A DNA stretch of 64,000 nt from Streptomyces hygroscopicus subsp. hygroscopicus (GTDB lineage Bacteria > Actinomycetota > Actinomycetes > Streptomycetales > Streptomycetaceae). The notes below the pieces were generated by a model that saw nothing but the letters and a program-made list of their open reading frames with translations, was not told where the DNA came from and did not search any database. The stretch's first letter is position 1, and each line of letters starts with the position of its first letter. The stretch lies in NCBI RefSeq assembly GCF_030269125.1, contig NZ_BSSM01000013.1:186001-250000 (forward strand). Direction: 5' to 3'. The position numbers and the translations under genes are program-made. Shown one piece after another: positions 1 to 7,959 of this stretch.

Positions 1-595
1 TGGGCGCGGCGGTGCGAGCGCACACGATCACGCGGTCGGCGTGCACGCCACCGGTGATGAAGGTCTTGGCGCCGTTGAGGACGTAGTGCGTGCCGTCCTC
101 GCTGAGCCTGGCGGTGGACTTCATGCCCGCGAGGTCGGAACCGGTGCCCGGCTCCGTCATCGCGATGGCCCACATCTCCTCGCCGGTGACGAACTTCGGC
201 AGGTAACGCTTCTTCTGCTCGTCCGTGGCCAGCATCTTGATGTACGGCAGGGCGAGCAGCACGTGCACGCCGGAGCCGCCGAACTGGACGCCCGCGCGGG
301 CGGTCTCCTCGTAGAGGACGGCCTCGAACTTGTGGCTCTCCAGGCCCGCGCCGCCGAACTCCTCCGGGACGTTGATGCCGAAGATGCCCAGCTCGCCGAG
401 CTTGTAGTAGAAGTCGCGGGGCGCCTGGCCCGCCGCGAACCACTCGTCGTACACCGGTACGACCTCGGCCTCGATGAAGGCGCGCAGGGTCTCCCGGAAC
501 GCCTCGTGATCCTCGTTGAACACCGTACGGCGCACGCCGCCCACCTCCACGTACCTCGGCATGCCGGAAAAGTGCATGTCTAAGCGCTTGCTCAT
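1..595 (-). CDS. acyl-CoA dehydrogenase, N-terminal part (cut by window edge)
   Basis: The FAD-dependent acyl-CoA dehydrogenase family oxidises acyl-CoA thioesters to enoyl-CoA. The reading frame is open from a proposed ATG at 595 to base 1, so about 198 N-terminal residues are present and the C-terminus lies outside the window. Visible family features are an EEFGGAG loop near residue 77 and the flavin/substrate block MTEPGTGSD near residue 145. No good Shine-Dalgarno precedes 595; an in-frame ATG at 577 is the alternative start. It lies downstream of the TetR gene on the same strand and is probably controlled by it. Judging from the adjacent carboxylase and HMG-CoA lyase genes, the substrate is likely a branched-chain acyl-CoA (inference). 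It matches the position of the second acdH gene in S. coelicolor (from memory). Confidence 0.9.
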   Translation of the reverse strand, partial: MSKRLDMHFSGMPRYVEVGGVRRTVFNEDHEAFRETLRAFIEAEVVPVYDEWFAAGQAPRDFYYKLGELGIFGINVPEEFGGAGLESHKFEAVLYEETARAGVQFGGSGVHVLLALPYIKMLATDEQKKRYLPKFVTGEEMWAIAMTEPGTGSDLAGMKSTARLSEDGTHYVLNGAKTFITGGVHADRVIVCARTAAP

Positions 596-711
596 GCGAG
601 CGTACCGGCGAGTAGGGAGCCCGTCCAGAGGTGGCCGGAGGTAACGCTCGTCACGCGGGGGCGCGCCCGGTCGGCGACGGGCGGGCGGAAGTGCCGGGCT
701 CGCGCGCCGGA

Positions 712-1308
712 CTACGCGGAACCGGCCGCCGCGAACGCCCCCCGCGCCATCCGGTGCAGCAGTGCCGCCGTGGCCCCGCGACCCGGGAGGGTGCCCGCGC
801 GGCCCAGGTGGGGGGTGGAGTTGAGCAGGCCGAAGACCGAGTGGACGGCGGAGCGCGCGGTGGGCTCGGTCAGGGCCGGGTAGACCTCCCGGACCACCTC
901 CACCCACAGCTCCACGTACTGCCGCTGGAGCTGGCGCACCAGCTTGCGGTCGCTGTCGCGCAGCCGGTCCAGCTCACGGTCGTGCAGGGTGATCAGCGGC
1001 CGGTCGTCCAGGGCGAAGTCGATGTGGCCCTCGATGAGGGAGTCCAGGACCGCCGAGGGGCGGGCGTCCCCGTCGGCCTCCGCGAGCCGCCGCCTGGCGC
1101 CCGTGAGCAGCTGACCGCTGATGCCCACCAGCAGCTCGGCGAGCATCGCGTCCTTGCCCGGGAAGTGCCGGTACAGGCCGGGGCCGCTGATGCCGACCGC
1201 CGCTCCTATCTCGTCCACGCCGACGCCGTGGAAGCCGCGCTCGGCGAAGAGGCGGGCGGCCTCCTTGAGGATCTGCTCGCGGCGGGTGGGGGCGTCGGTT
1301 CTGGCCAT
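712..1308 (-). CDS. TetR-family regulator of the acyl-CoA catabolic cluster
   Basis: This is a 198-aa one-component repressor. An N-terminal helix-turn-helix spans about residues 10-56 (RREQILKEAARLFAERGF, then GVDEIGAAVGISGPGLYRHF), followed by a helical ligand-binding domain. It is divergent from the carboxylase operon starting at 1406. Two palindromes in the shared promoter (1329-1375) are good operator candidates, and a degenerate copy near 640-656 precedes the acyl-CoA dehydrogenase. Family members in such clusters usually release DNA on binding an acyl-CoA, so CoA-thioester induction is the likely logic (inference). The ATG at 1308 is the natural start because the HTH follows at the usual distance. 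Confidence 0.9.
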   Translation of the reverse strand: MARTDAPTRREQILKEAARLFAERGFHGVGVDEIGAAVGISGPGLYRHFPGKDAMLAELLVGISGQLLTGARRRLAEADGDARPSAVLDSLIEGHIDFALDDRPLITLHDRELDRLRDSDRKLVRQLQRQYVELWVEVVREVYPALTEPTARSAVHSVFGLLNSTPHLGRAGTLPGRGATAALLHRMARGAFAAAGSA

Positions 1309-1328
1309 GAGGACGATTCTAGACAGCG

Positions 1329-1375
1329 AGGTTAGCGGTCGTTAACCTGAAGGAAATGGTTAACGCTCATTAACC
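1329..1375. promoter_or_regulatory. Two palindromic operator candidates for the divergent TetR regulator
   Basis: Two AT-rich inverted repeats lie in the 97-bp divergent gap. The first is AGGTTA-N8-TAACCT (1329-1348). The second is GGTTAA-CGCTCA-TTAACC (1358-1375). Their centres are 28 bp apart, and both carry the GTTAAC-type half-site often bound by TetR regulators of acyl-CoA catabolism. Binding here could repress both directions. Assignment to the neighbouring TetR protein is inferred from position. Confidence 0.7.
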
Positions 1376-1405
1376 GGTTCGAGCACCGGGTGAGGGGACC
1401 GCAGG

Positions 1406-3022
1406 ATGCAGGAGGCACCGGAACTCCGGAGCGCGGCAGATCCCGCGTCGGAGGCCTGGCGGGCCAATGAACAGGCCCATCTCGCACTGGTCGAGGAGTT
1501 GCGCGGCAAGCTGGCCGCGGCGGCGCTCGGCGGCGGGGAGCGGGCGCGGGCCCGGCACACCGCGCGCGGCAAGCTGCTGCCGAGGGACCGGGTCGACACA
1601 CTCCTCGACCCCGGCTCGCCCTTCCTGGAGCTGGCCCCCCTCGCGGCCGACGGGCTGTACGACGGGCAGGCGCCGGCCGCCGGAGTGATCGCCGGGATCG
1701 GCCGGGTCAGCGGGCGCGAGTGCGTGATCGTCGCGAACGACGCGACCGTCAAGGGCGGCACGTACTACCCGATGACCGTCAAGAAGCACCTGCGCGCCCA
1801 GGAGGTGGCCCTCGACAACCGGCTGCCCTGCGTCTACCTGGTCGACTCGGGCGGCGCCTTCCTGCCGATGCAGGACGAGGTGTTCCCGGACCGCGAGCAC
1901 TTCGGGCGGATCTTCTACAACCAGGCCCGGATGTCCGGCGCGGGCATCCCGCAGATCGCGGCCGTCCTCGGCTCCTGCACGGCGGGCGGCGCGTACGTCC
2001 CCGCGATGAGCGACGAGGCGGTGATCGTCCGCAACCAGGGCACCATCTTCCTGGGCGGGCCCCCGCTGGTGAAGGCGGCCACCGGCGAGGTGGTCACCGC
2101 GGAGGAGCTGGGCGGCGGCGAGGTCCACTCCCGGATCTCCGGCGTCACCGACCACCTCGCGGAGGACGACGCGCACGCGCTGCGGATCGTCCGCGACATC
2201 GTCTCCACCCTGCCGGCCCGGCAGTCGCTGCCCTGGGAGGTCACGCCGGCCGTCGAGCCGAAGGTGGACCCCGCCGGGCTGTACGGCGCGGTACCGGTCG
2301 ACTCCCGCACCCCCTACGACGTCCGCGAGATCATCGCGCGCGTGGTCGACGGCTCCCGGTTCGCCGAGTTCAAGAGCGAGTACGGCCAGACGCTGATCAC
2401 CGGCTTCGCGCGCATCCACGGCCACCCGGTCGGCATCGTCGCCAACAACGGCATCCTCTTCTCGGAGTCCGCCCAGAAGGGCGCGCACTTCATCGAACTG
2501 TGCGACCAGCGCGGCATCCCGCTGGTGTTCCTCCAGAACATCTCCGGCTTCATGGTCGGCAGGGACTACGAGGCGGGCGGCATCGCCAAGCACGGCGCCA
2601 AGATGGTGACCGCGGTGGCCTGCACCCGCGTGCCCAAGCTGACCGTCGTCGTCGGCGGCTCGTACGGCGCGGGCAACTACTCGATGTGCGGCCGGGCCTA
2701 CTCCCCCCGCTTCCTGTGGATGTGGCCCAACGCCAAGATCTCCGTCATGGGCGGCGAGCAGGCCGCCAGCGTCCTCGCCACGGTCAAGCGCGACCAGCTG
2801 GAGGGCCGGGGCGAGACCTGGTCCGCCGAGGACGAGGAGACCTTCAAGGCGCCGATCCGCGCGCAGTACGAGACGCAGGGCAACGCCTACTACGCGACCG
2901 CCCGCCTCTGGGACGACGGCGTGATCGACCCGATGGAGACCCGTCAGGTGCTCGGACTCGCCCTGACGGCCTGCGCCAACGCGCCACTGGGAGAGCCCCA
3001 GTTCGGCGTCTTCCGGATGTGA
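1406..3022 (+). CDS. accD1: acyl-CoA carboxylase beta subunit (carboxyltransferase), methylcrotonyl-CoA type
   Basis: This 538-aa carboxyltransferase subunit transfers CO2 from carboxybiotin to an acyl-CoA. The whole protein matches the family (two crotonase-like halves), with segments such as SCTAGGAYVPAMSDE and GGSYGAGNYSMCGRAY in acyl-CoA and carboxybiotin binding regions. Length is normal for methylcrotonyl- and propionyl-CoA carboxylase beta chains. It heads an operon with the biotin-carrying alpha subunit, HMG-CoA lyase and an acyl-CoA dehydrogenase. That is the gene set of leucine degradation (isovaleryl-CoA to acetyl-CoA and acetoacetate), so methylcrotonyl-CoA is the most likely substrate. 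In S. coelicolor the corresponding gene is called accD1 (from memory). The start follows GAGGGGACC, a usable ribosome site, and lies just past the TetR operators. Confidence 0.92.
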   Translation: MQEAPELRSAADPASEAWRANEQAHLALVEELRGKLAAAALGGGERARARHTARGKLLPRDRVDTLLDPGSPFLELAPLAADGLYDGQAPAAGVIAGIGRVSGRECVIVANDATVKGGTYYPMTVKKHLRAQEVALDNRLPCVYLVDSGGAFLPMQDEVFPDREHFGRIFYNQARMSGAGIPQIAAVLGSCTAGGAYVPAMSDEAVIVRNQGTIFLGGPPLVKAATGEVVTAEELGGGEVHSRISGVTDHLAEDDAHALRIVRDIVSTLPARQSLPWEVTPAVEPKVDPAGLYGAVPVDSRTPYDVREIIARVVDGSRFAEFKSEYGQTLITGFARIHGHPVGIVANNGILFSESAQKGAHFIELCDQRGIPLVFLQNISGFMVGRDYEAGGIAKHGAKMVTAVACTRVPKLTVVVGGSYGAGNYSMCGRAYSPRFLWMWPNAKISVMGGEQAASVLATVKRDQLEGRGETWSAEDEETFKAPIRAQYETQGNAYYATARLWDDGVIDPMETRQVLGLALTACANAPLGEPQFGVFRM

Positions 3023-3033
3023 GGAGGGGAACC

Positions 3034-4947
3034 GTGTTCGACACAGTGCTGGTCGCCAACCGCGGCGAGATCGCGGTACGGGTCATCCGTACGCTCCGCC
3101 GGCTGGGCGTGCGCTCGGTGGCGGTCTTCTCCGACGCCGACGCGGGCGCGCGGCACGTCCGGGAGGCCGACACGGCGGTCCGGATCGGCCCGGCCCCGGC
3201 GGCGGAGAGCTACCTCTCGGTGGAACGGCTGCTGGAGGCCGCCGCCCGTACGGGCGCGCAGGCCGTCCACCCCGGCTACGGCTTCCTCGCCGAGAACGCC
3301 GCCTTCGCCCGCGCCTGCGAGGAGGCGGGCCTGGTCTTCATCGGCCCCTCCGCGGACGCCATCGCGCTGATGGGCGACAAGATCCGCGCCAAGGAGACGG
3401 TGAAGGCGGCCGGGGTGCCGGTGGTCCCCGGCGGTCGGGACCCCGAACTCGCCGACGCGGCACGCGAGTTGGGCGCTCCCGTGCTGCTCAAGCCGTCGGC
3501 CGGCGGTGGCGGCAAGGGCATGCGCCTGGTGCGGGACCTCTCGGTCCTGGACGAGGAGATCGCCGCCGCCCGCCGCGAGGCCCGCGCCTCCTTCGGCGAC
3601 GACACCCTGCTGGTGGAGCGGTGGATCGACCGCCCCCGGCACATCGAGATCCAGGTGCTGGCCGACGGCCACGGGAACGTGCTGCACCTCGGCGAGCGCG
3701 AGTGCTCGCTCCAGCGGCGGCACCAGAAGATCATCGAGGAGGCGCCGAGCGTCCTCCTCGACGAGGCCACGCGCGCGGCGATGGGCGAGGCGGCCGTGCA
3801 GGCGGCGCGCTCGTGCGGGTACCGGGGCGCGGGCACGGTGGAGTTCATCGTGCCGGGTGTCGACCCGTCGCAGTACTACTTCATGGAGATGAACACCCGT
3901 CTCCAGGTGGAGCACCCCGTCACCGAGCTGGTGACCGGGCTCGACCTGGTCGAGTGGCAGCTGCGGGTGGCCGCCGGTGAGCCGCTGGGCTTCACCCAGG
4001 ACGACGTGCGGCTGACCGGGCACGCGGTCGAGGCCCGTATCTGCGCCGAGGACCCGGCCCGCGGGTTCCTGCCCTCCGGCGGCACGGTGCTGCTGCTGGA
4101 CGAGCCGCGGGGCGACGGCGTGCGCACCGACTCCGGGCTCAGCGAGGGCACCGACGTCGGCAGCCTGTACGACCCGATGCTGTCCAAGGTGATCGCGTAC
4201 GGCCCCGACCGCGCGACCGCGCTGCGGGGGCTCCGGGCGGCCCTGGCCGGGACGGTCACGCTGGGCGTGCAGACCAACGCGGGCTTCCTGCGCCGGCTGC
4301 TCGGCCATCCGGCCGTGGTGGCGGGCGAGTTGGACACCGGCCTGGTCGAACGGGTCGTGGACGAACTGGTCCGCACGGACGTGCCGGAGGAGGTGTACGA
4401 GGCGGCGGCCGCCGTCCGCGCGCAGGCGCTGAAGCCGTCCGGCGACGGCTGGACCGACCCCTTCTCGGTACCGAACGGCTGGCGGCTCGGCGGCACCCCG
4501 AAGCCGCTCGCCTTCCACCTGCGGGTCCAGGAACCGGTGACGTACACCCCGCGCGGCACCGCCACCGTCACCGGCGACACCGTGGCCGTCACCCTCGACG
4601 GCGTCCGGCACACCTTCCGCCACGCCGGTGACTGGATCGGCCGGGAGGGCGACGCCTGGCAGGTGCGCGACCACGACCCGGTGGCCGACTCGCTGTCCCA
4701 TGCGGCGCACGCGGGCGCCGACTCGCTGACCGCGCCGATGCCCGGCACGGTGACCGTGGTCAAGGTCGCCGTCGGGGACGAGGTCGCCGCCGGTCAGAGC
4801 CTGCTGGTGGTGGAGGCGATGAAGATGGAGCACGTCATCTCCGCCCCGCACGCGGGCACGGTCGCCGAACTGGACGTGACGCCCGGCTCCACGGTCGCCA
4901 TGGACCAGGTGCTGGCCGTCATCGCGCCGAAGGAGGAGACGGAGTGA
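3034..4947 (+). CDS. acyl-CoA carboxylase alpha subunit: biotin carboxylase plus biotin carrier domain
   Basis: This 637-aa protein carboxylates its own biotin with ATP and bicarbonate and delivers it to the beta subunit encoded 11 bp upstream. The order is an N-terminal biotin carboxylase domain (VLVANRGEIAVRVIRT near residue 5), an ATP-grasp region with a GGGGKGM loop, then a C-terminal biotinyl domain with the motif EAMKMEH; the biotinylated lysine is about residue 597. The GTG start at 3034 follows GAGGAGGGG. An upstream-extended open frame exists but lies inside accD1 in another phase. The stop overlaps the next start (GTGA), which indicates translational coupling. The length and gene partners fit a methylcrotonyl-CoA carboxylase. 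Confidence 0.92.
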   Translation: MFDTVLVANRGEIAVRVIRTLRRLGVRSVAVFSDADAGARHVREADTAVRIGPAPAAESYLSVERLLEAAARTGAQAVHPGYGFLAENAAFARACEEAGLVFIGPSADAIALMGDKIRAKETVKAAGVPVVPGGRDPELADAARELGAPVLLKPSAGGGGKGMRLVRDLSVLDEEIAAARREARASFGDDTLLVERWIDRPRHIEIQVLADGHGNVLHLGERECSLQRRHQKIIEEAPSVLLDEATRAAMGEAAVQAARSCGYRGAGTVEFIVPGVDPSQYYFMEMNTRLQVEHPVTELVTGLDLVEWQLRVAAGEPLGFTQDDVRLTGHAVEARICAEDPARGFLPSGGTVLLLDEPRGDGVRTDSGLSEGTDVGSLYDPMLSKVIAYGPDRATALRGLRAALAGTVTLGVQTNAGFLRRLLGHPAVVAGELDTGLVERVVDELVRTDVPEEVYEAAAAVRAQALKPSGDGWTDPFSVPNGWRLGGTPKPLAFHLRVQEPVTYTPRGTATVTGDTVAVTLDGVRHTFRHAGDWIGREGDAWQVRDHDPVADSLSHAAHAGADSLTAPMPGTVTVVKVAVGDEVAAGQSLLVVEAMKMEHVISAPHAGTVAELDVTPGSTVAMDQVLAVIAPKEETE

Positions 4948-5888
4948 GCACCGAGCGACTGCCCATGGTCGTACCCGCCTCGGGCCTGCCCGACCGGGTG
5001 CGGATCTACGAGGTCGGCGCGCGCGACGGGCTGCAGAACGAGAAGGGCGCCGTACCGACCGAGGTGAAGGCGGAGTTCATCCACCGCCTCGCCGACGCGG
5101 GCCTCACGACCGTCGAGGCGACGAGCTTCGTGCACCCGAAGTGGGTCCCCCAGCTCGCCGACGCGGAGCAGTTGTTCCCGCGGGTGCGGGACCTGCCCGG
5201 GGTCGAACTCCCCGTCCTCGTGCCCAACCAGCGCGGTCTGGACCGGGCGCTGGCCCTCGGCGCCGACCGGATCGCGGTGTTCGCCAGCGCCACCGAGTCC
5301 TTCGCCAAGGCCAACCTCAACCGGACGGTGGACGAGTCCCTCGCGGTGTTCGAACCGGTGGTGCGCCAGGCCAAGGACGCGGGCGCGCACGTGCGCGGCT
5401 ATGTCTCCATGTGCTTCGGCGACCCGTGGGAAGGCGCGGTCCCCCTGCACCAGGTGGCCCGCGTCTGCACCGCCCTGCGGAACATGGGCTGCGACGAACT
5501 GAGCCTCGGCGACACGATCGGCGTGGCCACCCCCGGGCACGTCCAGGAACTCCTGAACCTGCTCAACGAGGAGGGCGTGCCGACCGACGAGATCGGCGTG
5601 CACTTCCACGACACCTACGGCCAGGCGCTCGCGAACACCCACGCGGCCCTGGAGCACGGCGTGACGACGGTCGACGCGTCCGCCGGCGGGCTCGGCGGCT
5701 GCCCGTACGCCAAGTCCGCCACCGGCAACCTCGCCACCGAGGACCTGGTGTGGATGCTGCACGGCCTCGGCATCGAGACCGGCGTCGACCTCGACCGTCT
5801 CACCGCCACCAGTGTGTGGATGGCCGCCCATCTGGACCGGCCCAGCCCCTCCCGTACCGTCCGCGCTCTCTCCCACAAGGACCAGTGA
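4944..5888 (+). CDS. hydroxymethylglutaryl-CoA lyase
   Basis: This 314-aa TIM-barrel enzyme of the HMGL-like family cleaves 3-hydroxy-3-methylglutaryl-CoA to acetyl-CoA and acetoacetate, the final step of leucine catabolism. Visible marks are the N-terminal EVGARDGLQNEK segment carrying the catalytic Arg-Asp, the metal-binding HFHDTYGQALAN motif, and the glycine- and cysteine-containing loop GGLGGCPYAKSATGN. The GTG start at 4944 overlaps the stop of the upstream carboxylase gene. The next gene begins within 6 bp of its stop, so the four genes form one operon. No sign of truncation. Confidence 0.93.
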   Translation: MSTERLPMVVPASGLPDRVRIYEVGARDGLQNEKGAVPTEVKAEFIHRLADAGLTTVEATSFVHPKWVPQLADAEQLFPRVRDLPGVELPVLVPNQRGLDRALALGADRIAVFASATESFAKANLNRTVDESLAVFEPVVRQAKDAGAHVRGYVSMCFGDPWEGAVPLHQVARVCTALRNMGCDELSLGDTIGVATPGHVQELLNLLNEEGVPTDEIGVHFHDTYGQALANTHAALEHGVTTVDASAGGLGGCPYAKSATGNLATEDLVWMLHGLGIETGVDLDRLTATSVWMAAHLDRPSPSRTVRALSHKDQ

Positions 5889-5893
5889 TCTGC

Positions 5894-7054
5894 ATGGACC
5901 ACCGCCTCAGCCCCGAGCTGGAGGAACTCCGCCGCACGGTGGAGGAGTTCGCGCACGATGTCGTGGCGCCGAAGATCGGCGACTTCTACGAGCGGCACGA
6001 GTTCCCGTACGAGATCGTCCGCGAGATGGGCCGCATGGGCCTGTTCGGGCTGCCGTTCCCGGAGGAGTACGGCGGCATGGGCGGCGACTACCTGGCGCTC
6101 GGCATCGCCCTCGAGGAACTGGCCCGGGTGGACTCCTCGGTGGCGATCACCCTGGAGGCCGGTGTCTCGCTCGGCGCGATGCCCATTCACCTGTTCGGTA
6201 CCGAGGAGCAGAAGCGCGAGTGGCTCCCCCGGCTGTGCTCGGGCGAGATGCTCGGCGGCTTCGGCCTGACCGAGCCGGACTGCGGCTCGGACGCGGGCGG
6301 GACCCGTACGACGGCCCGTCTGGACCCGGACACGAACGAATGGGTGATCAACGGCTCGAAGTGCTTCATCACCAACTCCGGTACGGACATCACCGGGTTG
6401 GTCACGGTCACCGCGGTCACCGGCCGCAAGCCCGACGGCAGGCCGCTGATCTCCGCGATCATCGTGCCGTCCGGCACCCCGGGCTTCACGGTGGCGGCGC
6501 CGTACTCGAAGGTGGGCTGGAACGCCTCCGACACGCGTGAGCTGTCCTTCGTGGACGTCCGCGTCCCGGCCGCCAACCTGGTGGGCCAGGAGGGCCGCGG
6601 GTACGCCCAGTTCCTGCGCATCCTGGACGAGGGCCGCATCGCCATCGCCGCCCTCGCGACGGGTCTGGCGCAGGGCTGTGTGGACGAGTCGGTGAAGTAC
6701 GCCAAGGAACGGCACGCCTTCGGCCGGCCGATCGGCGCCAACCAGGCGATCCAGTTCAAGATCGCCGACATGGAGATGAAGGCGTACACGGCCCGCCTCG
6801 CCTGGCGCGACGCCGCCTACCGCCTGGTCGCCGGCGAGCCCTTCAAGAAGGAGGCGGCGATGGCCAAGCTGTACTCCTCCACCATCGCCGTCGACAACGC
6901 CCGCGAGGCCACGCAGATCCACGGCGGCTACGGCTTCATGAACGAGTACCCGGTGGCCCGCATGTGGCGCGACTCCAAGATCCTGGAGATCGGCGAGGGC
7001 ACGAGCGAGGTGCAGCGGATGCTGATCGCACGGGAGCTGGGGCTGGCGGGCTGA
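5894..7054 (+). CDS. acdH: acyl-CoA dehydrogenase (isovaleryl/branched-chain type)
   Basis: This 386-aa FAD enzyme introduces the first double bond into a short or branched acyl-CoA. The segments FGLTEPDCGSDAGGT (FAD/substrate), YAKERHAFGRPIGANQAIQ and the C-terminal QIHGGYGFMNEYPV with EIGEGTSEVQ are classical for the family. As the last gene of the carboxylase/HMG-CoA lyase operon it probably acts on isovaleryl-CoA. The S. coelicolor counterpart is known as acdH and handles several short acyl-CoAs (from memory). ATG 5894 is used here; an in-frame GTG at 5885 overlapping the upstream stop would add three residues and give stricter coupling. A strong hairpin follows the stop. Confidence 0.92.
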   Translation: MDHRLSPELEELRRTVEEFAHDVVAPKIGDFYERHEFPYEIVREMGRMGLFGLPFPEEYGGMGGDYLALGIALEELARVDSSVAITLEAGVSLGAMPIHLFGTEEQKREWLPRLCSGEMLGGFGLTEPDCGSDAGGTRTTARLDPDTNEWVINGSKCFITNSGTDITGLVTVTAVTGRKPDGRPLISAIIVPSGTPGFTVAAPYSKVGWNASDTRELSFVDVRVPAANLVGQEGRGYAQFLRILDEGRIAIAALATGLAQGCVDESVKYAKERHAFGRPIGANQAIQFKIADMEMKAYTARLAWRDAAYRLVAGEPFKKEAAMAKLYSSTIAVDNAREATQIHGGYGFMNEYPVARMWRDSKILEIGEGTSEVQRMLIARELGLAG

Positions 7055-7070
7055 GCCCTGCGAACCGCCG

Positions 7071-7108
7071 GGTGAGGGGGCGCGTCCACCGGGACGTGCC
7101 CCCTCACC
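7071..7108 (+). terminator. Hairpin terminator after the leucine-catabolism operon
   Basis: The stem pairs GGTGAGGGGGCGCGTCC with GGACGTGCCCCCTCACC: 17 bp, one G-T wobble, 4-nt loop. It starts 17 bp after the acdH stop and also lies just beyond the 3' end of the convergent small gene at 7121. There is no U-tract, as is usual for streptomycete terminators. Confidence 0.8.
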
Positions 7109-7120
7109 GCTGTCTCCGGC

Positions 7121-7303
7121 TCAGCGCGCGGGCCAGAGCAACGCCTGGGCGACCACGACGCGTTCGCCGTCGAAGGTGACGGCCGGGCCCTCGTGGAGTT
7201 CGTAGCCGAGGGCCAGGGCTTCGCTGACCCGGTGGCAGAAGGCGGCGTCGTCGGGGCCGGTGAGGACGCGGTAGACGGGGAGGCCGTCGGGGGGTGTGCT
7301 CAT
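7121..7303 (-). CDS. DUF1737-type small protein, 60 aa
   Basis: A short soluble protein with the pattern YRVLTGPDD, FCHRVSEALALGYELHEGP, then VVVAQALLWP, which resembles the DUF1737 family of 50-70-aa proteins. The function is unknown. It starts with ATG at 7303, has strong third-position GC and is convergent with acdH. A conserved hypothetical gene lies upstream on the same strand. The DUF1737 label rests on memory of the family pattern. Confidence 0.7.
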   Translation of the reverse strand: MSTPPDGLPVYRVLTGPDDAAFCHRVSEALALGYELHEGPAVTFDGERVVVAQALLWPAR

Positions 7304-7331
7304 GGGGCAAGGATTCCAGCCTGGGCCGCCG

Positions 7332-7853
7332 TCAGGACGAGGAGTCCCACAAGTCCACCCCGGCCGCGACCAGCTCCAGCACCGCGCGCCGCTCGTCGGG
7401 GGTCCAGTCGGCGCCCCCGCCCGCGAAGAGCTTCTCGTAGGCGCTGTCGTGCACCGCGCCCTGCCGGGGCAGCCGGTGGGCCGCGCCGAGCCCCCGGGCC
7501 AGGTCCTCGAAGAAGTTCCACGCCTCCAGCACGGTCCCCGCGGGGACGCGCCGACGCAGCGGGTCCGCCAGCCAGCGCTGCACACGGACGAGTTCCAGCG
7601 TGCCGGCCCCGGAAACGGCCGGCCCCCACCCCCGCCGCCGCGCGTACGCCCGCGCCTGCCGGACCGTCACGAACACCGGCACCCGACAGCGCCCGCCTTC
7701 CGCCGCGGTCAGCACCCGATCGGGCTCGTCCCCCCTGCCCCCGGCCCACAGAACCACCCCGCTACGACCCGCCCCCCGCACCCGGTACGCATAGAGCCTG
7801 CCGTCGGCACCACTGGTTCCGCCCGCGCCGTCCACCTTCCCGTTCTCCGCCAC
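7332..7853 (-). CDS. conserved hypothetical protein divergent from desE
   Basis: A 173-aa protein without a family I can name. The N-terminal third reads as beta-strand rich (LYAYRVRG, GVVLWAGG), the middle is basic (VRQARAYARRRGW) and the C-terminus is acidic and helical. No signal peptide or membrane segment is visible. GTG 7853 is preferred because GAGGG lies about 7 nt upstream; an earlier in-frame GTG at 7877 has no ribosome site. Its promoter region holds the desE iron box at 7891-7909, so iron control is possible, though this is inference from distance only. Confidence 0.6.
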   Translation of the reverse strand: MAENGKVDGAGGTSGADGRLYAYRVRGAGRSGVVLWAGGRGDEPDRVLTAAEGGRCRVPVFVTVRQARAYARRRGWGPAVSGAGTLELVRVQRWLADPLRRRVPAGTVLEAWNFFEDLARGLGAAHRLPRQGAVHDSAYEKLFAGGGADWTPDERRAVLELVAAGVDLWDSSS

Positions 7854-7890
7854 GCGCCCACCCTCGCACCCCGGCACCCTGGACAGGAAG

Positions 7891-7909
7891 AAAGGTTAGG
7901 CTAACCTAA
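7891..7909. promoter_or_regulatory. Iron box (DmdR/IdeR-type operator) of desE
   Basis: The 19-mer AAAGGTTAGGCTAACCTAA contains the perfect palindrome AGGTTAGGCTAACCT and matches the streptomycete iron-box consensus TTAGGTTAGGCTAACCTAA at nearly all positions. It lies 51 bp upstream of the desE start, where a ferrous-bound DmdR1-type repressor would block transcription in iron sufficiency. Confidence 0.92.
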
Positions 7910-7959
7910 GATCGCACTTGTCCGGCAGGCGTCGCGCCCCGTTCGAAAGCGGTCCCCCC

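Noticed and set aside
1370..2593. Minus-strand open frame of 407 codons over accD1
   Set aside because: Antisense shadow of a gene with clear carboxyltransferase sequence; no ribosome site and no motif.
5885..5893. GTG 5885 as acdH start
   Set aside because: Possible by overlap with the upstream stop, but it adds only three residues and ATG 5894 matches the usual family start; left as an alternative.
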